From an uncultured Selenomonadaceae bacterium (GTDB lineage: Bacteria > Bacillota > Negativicutes > Selenomonadales > Selenomonadaceae), in the NCBI GenBank assembly GCA_958415865.1, contig CATYZV010000022.1, forward strand, positions 1 through 13,102: DNA of 13,102 nt, given 5' to 3'. The notes under the pieces were generated by a model, which did not search any database, had not been told where the DNA came from, and saw only the letters and a program-made list of their open reading frames with translations. The translations under genes were made by a program, and so were the position numbers. Shown piece after piece: positions 8,901 through 13,102 of the stretch; position 1 is the first letter of the stretch, and each line of letters starts with the position of its first letter.

Positions 8901-9399
8901 GATCATCCCAGCTGCAGTGGAACAAGGCGTTTTTCCTCTGCGGTATCTGCGTGCCGCCTCGATAAAATCTATCGGGGAAAATCTGATACATCACAGCGTG
9001 CTTAAACCAGTCCGGAGTTTTTGCTCCTTCATCGTAGACTGTGATCTGATAAGCCGGCGGCACTTTATCTGACTGTGCTCCTTCTCCGCCGAGCTGAGCT
9101 TCATTATTGCCGTAGTAAATAATGCTGCCGTCAGACAGTTCTACTGCAAAATAATACCAGAGCAGGCAGCCGGACGAAGGCAGTTTGATTTTCGCCGAAT
9201 AATGATCAGCATCCTGCGCACTCGGCTGCATCACTGTGTAGATACCGCCTGCCTCAGCCTGCCAGGTGTGCAGGCACACTCTTTTAGCTGTCTGTTCATC
9301 GGGCAGTTTTACATCTAAGCTCAGGCAGATAATACTGCCAGCCTCAGCTGCTCCGGCAGGGCTGCGGTAATAAAGATCCCGCGAATTATGAAAAAGCAT
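5965..9399 (-). CDS. GH13 neopullulanase/maltogenic amylase-like module fused to GH77 4-alpha-glucanotransferase
   Basis: A 1144-residue two-enzyme fusion. Residues 1-130 are a beta-rich N-terminal domain like those of neopullulanases. Residues 131-648 are a GH13 barrel and its C-terminal domain, with nucleophile Asp346 (GWRLDV), acid/base Glu375 (IGEVW) and Asp450 (SSHD). Residues 657-1144 are a complete GH77 amylomaltase beginning AGVLLHPTSLPS, with nucleophile Asp942 (RIDHFRG), acid/base Glu989 (IIAEDLG) and Asp1041 (GTHDNN). Both sites look intact. GH13 members of this type hydrolyse maltodextrins, cyclodextrins or pullulan; GH77 disproportionates alpha-1,4 glucans and releases glucose. 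No signal peptide is apparent, so the protein is probably cytoplasmic and recycles glycogen-derived oligosaccharides. The start at 9399 has GAGGTG 6 nt upstream. A longer frame from 9483 would translate through a terminator hairpin and is unlikely. It lies downstream of glgA. The GH13 specificity is unproven. Confidence 0.93.
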   Translation of the reverse strand: MLFHNSRDLYYRSPAGAAEAGSIICLSLDVKLPDEQTAKRVCLHTWQAEAGGIYTVMQPSAQDADHYSAKIKLPSSGCLLWYYFAVELSDGSIIYYGNNEAQLGGEGAQSDKVPPAYQITVYDEGAKTPDWFKHAVMYQIFPDRFYRGGTQIPQRKNALFHCSWDDPPMYGFDPDSRDLINYDFYGGDFKGIIKKLPYLKELGISVIYLNPIFESRSNHHYDTGDYHKVDAWLGTNEDFAKLCRQAEAMGIHIILDGVFSHTGSDSIYFNSAGRYDSLGAAQSKESPYYEWYDFKKYPEEYDCWWNFGSMPNVKELTPSYLDFIIRDKDSVLHQWMDAGIKGWRLDVIDELPEGFTRLFYKGVKEADSDALVIGEVWEDASNKVSYGVPRKYLCGGEMDSAMNYPLRRIMLDFLLDKKTAQQTQTAIASQQENYPAENLYVMMNLLSSHDVERALTLLGEAPDTDKMTVHQQAKYKLSKDKLKLGLARLEMAAVWQMTLPGVPSIYYGDEIAMQGYKDPHNRAPYKWNTDDTAEKMRRTFVDLIALRNAHSILQTGWYVPAYADGDVFAYLRTAKQNLDRFKQKTEAGCILTVLNRSQTKEAEVYIDVHGFCCTTLHELRGSHPDVPIEDNKAKITLQPLQALIFEASKESAATAKKAGVLLHPTSLPSAYGIGDLGRQAYDFVRWLKKGHQSIWQVLPLNPVGYGASPYQSPSSFAGNTLLISPEKLVEQGLLTEIEIKPNYTSDDDRVDFVKAAAYKEKILRRAFSRFKPDDKYETFCQEHSSWLDDFALFTSLKQFFNGKSWFKWPDSIRRRQPKALQEYASLLHREIAYVKFTQYIFFSQWQKLHSFATQNGIKILGDVPIFPSHDSSDVWTHQEEFNLNPNGTLKTAAGVPPDYFSADGQLWGNPHYKWDVMKRNDYAWWRSRIATLMEVVDIIRIDHFRGFEAYWEIPGNAKTAKIGRWIKGPGRDLFDVIHKYLGDVPIIAEDLGVITPEVEKLKHDCDFPGMKVLQFELYPNNAGTMNFLCPQASVVYTGTHDNNTTLGWLQTDIPPRDKAVLADFLGVSADDDKSLLQELIKLAYRSPAELAMLPMQDVLALNGSARMNLPGTVGTNWGWRMKDGALTDEKAMYLQQLTRTYHRI

Positions 9400-9405
9400 C
9401 TTCTT

Positions 9406-9411
9406 CACCTC
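9406..9411 (-). promoter_or_regulatory. Ribosome binding site that sets the GH13-GH77 start
   Basis: On the - strand GAGGTG lies 6 nt before the ATG at 9399. This supports a protein beginning MLFHNSRDLY and argues against the in-frame upstream codon at 9483, which would add 28 unrelated residues. Confidence 0.8.
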
Positions 9412-9433
9412 GAATAAAAAAATCTTAGAAATT

Positions 9434-9474
9434 AAAAAGAGTGCTGTATGGCAGTGCAATACCATACAACACTC
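9434..9474 (-). terminator. Intrinsic terminator after glgA
   Basis: In the - strand transcript GAGTGTTGTATGG (9474-9462) pairs with CCATACAGCACTC (9451-9439) as a 13-bp stem with one G-U pair and a 10-nt loop. It is followed at once by TTTTT (9438-9434), then AATTTC. The wobble pair is allowed only on the - strand RNA (it is a C-A mismatch on +), which fits termination of the glgA transcript. It lies 33 nt beyond the glgA stop and 35 nt before the GH13-GH77 start. Confidence 0.85.
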
Positions 9475-9506
9475 CCTGCTCAATAAAAGCGATGATCTAC
9501 ATCTGC

Positions 9507-10946
9507 TTATTTTTTGAGGCTGCTGTACAATTCCTTATACTGTTTTGCCGATTCATCCCAGCTGTAATCAGCTGTCATAGCGTTTTTGATGATCTTTTCG
9601 CGCTTGCCGAAATCATTTACGCTGTCGATAGCGCGCTTGGTCGAATACAGCAGTTCATGGGCATTGTAATTATTGAAGCTGAAGCCGTTGCCCGAATTAG
9701 TGTAGTTGTTGTAAGCTTCTACCGTATCTTTCAAGCCGCCGGTTGCACGGACTACAGGAATAGAGCCGTAGCGCAGAGCGATGAGCTGTCCGATGCCGCA
9801 CGGTTCATACTGTGAAGGCATCAGGAAGATATCCGAAGCCGCATATATCTGATGTGCCAATTCGTTGTTGAAGTAAATATTGGCAGAAACTTTTTTCGGA
9901 TAACGCCATACAAGGCCCTTGAACCAGTCTTCATAGCGGCGATCGCCCGTGCCGAGCAGCACGAACTGAACATCTTCATATTCGAGAAGTTCATCCATAA
10001 TGCGCGTTACAAGGTCAATGCCCTTAGCTTCAACTAAGCGGGTTACCATAGCGAGCATGGGAATAGAACGATCTACCGGCAGACCGAGTTTTTTCTGCAA
10101 TGCCTCTTTATTATTGCCTTTAGCTTCAATGGCATTTTCTTCGTTGTACTTAAACGGAATGTACTTGTCCGTCTGCGGATCGTAATCGTCGTAGTCGAGA
10201 CCGTTGACTATGCCGGAGAGGTCATCCTTGCGCTTTTGCAGCATTCCTTCCAAGCCTTCGCCGAAGTAAGGGTCCTGAATTTCTTTAGCGTAAGTGCGGC
10301 TGACAGTCGTTACTTTGTCGGAATAAACGATTGCGCCCTTCATGAAATTGATATCATCGAAGTATTCCAGGTCGCCGTTGTTGAAATACTTCCAATCCAG
10401 ACCGAGGACATCAGGCAGATAGCCCTTCCAGAAGCGGCCCTGATATTTCAGATTGTGGATAGTGTAAATGGTCTTGATGTTCTTGTATTTGTCATCGTCT
10501 TTGTAGTTTAGCTTTAAGTAAACGCTGATGAGGCCTGTCTGCCAATCGTTCATATGGATTACGTCCGGCCAGAAATCAATCTTAGGCAGCATTGCTAAAA
10601 CGGCTTTGCAGAAGAATGTAAAGCGTTCCACATCATCAGGATAGCCATAGTAGCCTTCGCGGTAAAAATATTCCTGATTGTCGATGAAATAAAACGGAAG
10701 GCCGTTTAAATCGTAACGGTCGATACCAAGGTATTTTTTGCGCCAAGCTACCTCTATTTCACCATCGCCTACGTGCTTCATCGCATTGCGGTACTCTTCT
10801 TTGATTCCGCTGTATTTCGGTATGACAACGCGCACATCAACGCCGTTTTTCTTCAATTCCTTGGGCAGAGAACCCGCTACATCAGCAAGGCCGCCCGTCT
10901 TGACAAACGGTACTGCTTCTGAAGCTACATATAAAACTTTTAACAC
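9507..10946 (-). CDS. glgA: Glycogen synthase (ADP-glucose type, GT5)
   Basis: A 479-residue glycosyltransferase that transfers glucose from ADP-glucose to the non-reducing end of an alpha-1,4 glucan. The length matches bacterial GlgA (about 477). The N-terminal Rossmann domain opens VLYVASEAVPF and carries the ADP-glucose-binding KTGGL at residues 16-20. The C-terminal domain has the SQYEPCGIGQL motif with the conserved catalytic Glu, followed by ATGGLKDTV. The start is a GTG at 10946 with GAGGAAGG (10955-10962) 8 nt upstream. A further GTG at 10955 overlaps that site and is unlikely. It is cytoplasmic. It begins 34 nt after the glgB stop with no terminator between them, so glgB and glgA are probably co-transcribed. 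A strong terminator follows the gene. The glgC/glgD genes that would supply ADP-glucose are not in the window. Confidence 0.97.
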   Translation of the reverse strand: MLKVLYVASEAVPFVKTGGLADVAGSLPKELKKNGVDVRVVIPKYSGIKEEYRNAMKHVGDGEIEVAWRKKYLGIDRYDLNGLPFYFIDNQEYFYREGYYGYPDDVERFTFFCKAVLAMLPKIDFWPDVIHMNDWQTGLISVYLKLNYKDDDKYKNIKTIYTIHNLKYQGRFWKGYLPDVLGLDWKYFNNGDLEYFDDINFMKGAIVYSDKVTTVSRTYAKEIQDPYFGEGLEGMLQKRKDDLSGIVNGLDYDDYDPQTDKYIPFKYNEENAIEAKGNNKEALQKKLGLPVDRSIPMLAMVTRLVEAKGIDLVTRIMDELLEYEDVQFVLLGTGDRRYEDWFKGLVWRYPKKVSANIYFNNELAHQIYAASDIFLMPSQYEPCGIGQLIALRYGSIPVVRATGGLKDTVEAYNNYTNSGNGFSFNNYNAHELLYSTKRAIDSVNDFGKREKIIKNAMTADYSWDESAKQYKELYSSLKK

Positions 10947-10954
10947 ATAAAACA

Positions 10955-10962
10955 CCTTCCTC
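10955..10962 (-). promoter_or_regulatory. Ribosome binding site of glgA, supporting a GTG start
   Basis: GAGGAAGG on the - strand ends 8 nt before the GTG at 10946. The alternative GTG at 10955 overlaps this purine run, so it cannot use it. Confidence 0.75.
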
Positions 10963-10980
10963 GTCGATAAAATTTATATT

Positions 10981-12993
10981 TCAACCCCTAGCAAATGCTC
11001 TGAGCTTTTCATAACCCGGATGGGGATAAGCTGCTTTGCTTTTTGCTGATGCAGGTTTTTTTTGAAAATCACTGAGTTTCTGTACAGCACTGTCAGCCGG
11101 ATTCGATGTCAGCTTAAAGCAGATAGTAGAAAGCGGAGGCAGTGTCAGGCGAATGGACTGATTCAGATTGTGCCAGAAAACATCTTCTGTCTTGAAATCG
11201 CCTTCGTTTATGACGTTAGAACCGCCAAAGCGTTCAGCATCGCTGTTGAATACTTCGCGGTAAATGCCTTTGGCAGGCACTCCGATGCGGTAGCCTTGAC
11301 GCACTTCCGGCGTGAAATTGCAGATGACAATAAGGAAATCCTTAGTATCTTCCGCGTAGCGTATGAAAGAAATAACGCTGTTTTCATTGTCGTTGCAGTC
11401 TATCCAGCGAAAGCCGCGCCAGTCGAAATCTTCTTGCCAGAGTGATTTATTATCATTGTAGAACTTGTTGAGCTCTCTGGAGTAATTCTGCATCTTGGTG
11501 TGCATCGGATACTGCTGCGGCAGATGCCAATCGAGGCTGTCATCGTATTTCCATTCGATGAACTGGCCGTATTCGCCGCCCATGAACAGCAGCTTTTTGC
11601 CCGGATGCGTCATCCAGTAGCCGAAGAACGCCCTGAGTCCCGCAAATTTGCGCCAATAATCACCCGGCATTTTTTCAATCAGCGAGCACTTTCCATGGAC
11701 AACTTCATCATGCGACAGCGGCAGGACAAAATTTTCCGAGAAAGCGTACATCAAAGAGAATGTGATCTTATCGTGATTCCACTTACGGTAAATGGGATCG
11801 AGGCTCATGTACTTGAGCATATCATTCATCCAGCCCATGTTCCATTTGTAGTTAAAGCCCATGCCGCCCATGTAGGTAGGGCGCGAGATCATCGGCCATG
11901 AGGTGGATTCTTCAGCCATCATCAATGCGTTGGGATGGTATTTGAATACAGCTTCATTGAGATTGCGTATAAGCTCCATGGCTTCAAGGTTGCCCGTGTC
12001 GCCGTACTTATTCGGTTCCCACTGGCCTTCTTCCCTGCCGTAGTTGAGGTAGAGCATATTTGCTACAGCGTCGATTCTCAGCCCGTCGATATGGAATTCA
12101 TTGAGCCAGAACAGAGCATTGGAAATCAGGAAACTATGTACTTCCCTGCGTCCGTAGTCGAAATTCGTCGTACCCCACTGCCAGTTTTCACGGCGTTTCT
12201 CATTGTCGGACTCATACAGTGTTTCTCCGTCGAAGCGGCGCAGCCCGTGAGCATCATTGCAGAAATGACCCGGAACCCAGTCCATGATTATAGCGATGCC
12301 ATTTTGATGCGCTAAATCAACCAGATACATGAAATCTTTAGGCTCACCGTAGCGGCTGGTAGCTGCATAATAGCCGGTTGCCTGATATCCCCAAGAGCCG
12401 TCGAACGGATGTTCACACAGCGGCATAAATTCAATATGGGTATAGTGCATATCCTTAGCATAGGCGATGAGCTGATCGGCTGCGTCTCTGTAGCTGAGGT
12501 AATTGCCGTCAGCATCGCGCCGCCAGGAGCCGAGATGCACTTCATAAATCAGCATCGGCTTGCCGTAAGACGGACCTTTTTTCTTCTGCCATTCCTCGTC
12601 GTGCCATTTATAACCGCTCAAATTATAAGTGCGGGAAGCCGTCTTCGGTTTTTTTTCAGCGTAAAAAGCGTAAGGGTCTGCTTTCAGTATTCTGCCCTGT
12701 CCGTAGGGAGTGTCGATTGAGTACTTGTAGATCTCTCCTTCAGCAAGGCCGGGGATAAATGTAACCCAAATCTCTCCGTCTGAAATGCGGTGCATGGGAT
12801 TTACTTTTACATCCCAGTTATTGAAATCACCGACTACGCTGACTGCGCGGGCGTGAGGTGCCCATACGGCAAAGCGAACGCCCTCCACACCGCTCTCTTT
12901 GACAAAATGTGCTCCGAGAAGCTGATATGTGTTGAAATTTGTACCTTGATGATATAAATACAGATCAAAATCATTTAATGCTGAAACTTTCAT
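10981..12993 (-). CDS. glgB: 1,4-alpha-glucan branching enzyme (GH13, short N-terminus)
   Basis: A 670-residue enzyme that cuts an alpha-1,4 chain and re-attaches it as an alpha-1,6 branch on glycogen. A CBM48 domain covers about residues 20-110 (FAVWAPHARAVSVVGDFNNW at 41-60). The GH13 barrel follows, with nucleophile Asp308 (HIDGLRIDAV), acid/base Glu361 (MMAEEST) and Asp429 (LSHDEVVHG). A C-terminal beta domain ends near LPPLSTICFKL (618-628). The extra N1 domain found in E. coli-type enzymes is missing, which is the common short form. After the usual family end there are about 42 more residues, rich in Lys, Ala, Pro and Ser, with no recognised domain. The ATG at 12993 has only a weak purine site (GGGA) before it. 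It is the first gene of the glgB-glgA transcript in the window, behind a leader with a candidate promoter. Confidence 0.97.
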   Translation of the reverse strand: MKVSALNDFDLYLYHQGTNFNTYQLLGAHFVKESGVEGVRFAVWAPHARAVSVVGDFNNWDVKVNPMHRISDGEIWVTFIPGLAEGEIYKYSIDTPYGQGRILKADPYAFYAEKKPKTASRTYNLSGYKWHDEEWQKKKGPSYGKPMLIYEVHLGSWRRDADGNYLSYRDAADQLIAYAKDMHYTHIEFMPLCEHPFDGSWGYQATGYYAATSRYGEPKDFMYLVDLAHQNGIAIIMDWVPGHFCNDAHGLRRFDGETLYESDNEKRRENWQWGTTNFDYGRREVHSFLISNALFWLNEFHIDGLRIDAVANMLYLNYGREEGQWEPNKYGDTGNLEAMELIRNLNEAVFKYHPNALMMAEESTSWPMISRPTYMGGMGFNYKWNMGWMNDMLKYMSLDPIYRKWNHDKITFSLMYAFSENFVLPLSHDEVVHGKCSLIEKMPGDYWRKFAGLRAFFGYWMTHPGKKLLFMGGEYGQFIEWKYDDSLDWHLPQQYPMHTKMQNYSRELNKFYNDNKSLWQEDFDWRGFRWIDCNDNENSVISFIRYAEDTKDFLIVICNFTPEVRQGYRIGVPAKGIYREVFNSDAERFGGSNVINEGDFKTEDVFWHNLNQSIRLTLPPLSTICFKLTSNPADSAVQKLSDFQKKPASAKSKAAYPHPGYEKLRAFARG

Positions 12994-13005
12994 AACTCAT
13001 TCCCA

Positions 13006-13027
13006 GCTGCCTACAAATATAAGCAGC
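13006..13027 (-). other. Hairpin in the glgB 5' leader
   Basis: In the - strand RNA, GCTGCTTAT (13027-13019) pairs with GTAGGCAGC (13014-13006) as a 9-bp stem with two G-U pairs and an ATTT loop. It ends 12 nt before the ATG, next to the weak ribosome binding site, so it could affect translation. It has no U-tract and is not a terminator. A function is not shown. Confidence 0.45.
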
Positions 13028-13072
13028 ATCCCTTTCTTTGATCTTTTTACTGCTGTTATGATTTCTTCTTAG

Positions 13073-13101
13073 ATTTTATCACTATTATAAAAAATAGTAA
13101 A
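13073..13101 (-). promoter_or_regulatory. Candidate sigma-70/sigma-A promoter for glgB-glgA
   Basis: On the - strand TTTACT (13101-13096, 4 of 6 match to TTGACA) is followed by a 17-nt spacer and TAAAAT (13078-13073, 5 of 6 match to TATAAT). It would give a leader of roughly 70 nt. A perfect TATAAT also occurs at 13089-13084, but its -35 would lie outside the window. The region is AT-rich, so chance matches are possible. Confidence 0.45.
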
Positions 13102-13102
13102 T

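Noticed and set aside
9400..9434. Promoter for the GH13-GH77 gene just after the glgA terminator
   Set aside because: The best -10-like hexamer (TAAGAT) matches only 4 of 6 and its -35 position, inside the hairpin, matches only 3 of 6.
9400..9483. N-terminal extension of the GH13-GH77 protein from an upstream in-frame start at 9483
   Set aside because: The 28 extra residues are translated from the glgA terminator hairpin and its T tract, do not resemble the family, and the ATG at 9399 has a well-spaced GAGGTG.

Overview
The window looks like chromosomal DNA from an anaerobic Firmicutes-type bacterium. It is of moderate GC (mid-40s percent by eye), with strong AGGAG-type ribosome binding sites and tight gene packing. 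An oxygen-sensitive glycyl radical enzyme points to an anaerobe. A GH13-GH77 fusion beside glgA and glgB makes me lean towards the Negativicutes (Selenomonadales). That placement is inference from memory of gene organisation and was not tested.

Region 1 (34-5910, + strand) is a five-gene operon-like run. It encodes a glycyl radical enzyme (GRE) of unassigned substrate, its radical-SAM activase, a zinc-dependent polyol-type dehydrogenase, a small VOC (glyoxalase-fold) protein, and a stand-alone PTS EIIC permease of the glucose/beta-glucoside type. The gaps are 1, 33, 3 and 14 nt, so co-transcription is likely. The set reads as uptake plus anaerobic radical cleavage of a sugar, polyol or related compound. 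It has no EIIA or EIIB, no kinase, no aldolase, no regulator and no microcompartment shell protein in view. The upstream end of the operon lies outside the window.

Region 2 (5911-5964) is a short convergent spacer that holds a near-perfect hairpin able to end transcription from both sides.

Region 3 (5965-12993, - strand) is a glycogen or alpha-glucan cluster, transcribed glgB, then glgA, then a large GH13-GH77 fusion. GlgA elongates alpha-1,4 chains from ADP-glucose and GlgB adds alpha-1,6 branches. The fusion joins a neopullulanase/maltogenic-amylase-like module to an amylomaltase and probably recycles maltooligosaccharides. A strong intrinsic terminator sits between glgA and the fusion gene, so the fusion gene is either expressed by read-through or has its own promoter. 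The ADP-glucose pyrophosphorylase (glgC/glgD) and glycogen phosphorylase genes are not in the window.

Region 4 (12994-13102) is the glgB leader, with a candidate sigma-70-type promoter and a hairpin just before the start codon. I saw no tRNA, rRNA, CRISPR, insertion sequence or phage gene. The most open question is the substrate of the GRE operon.
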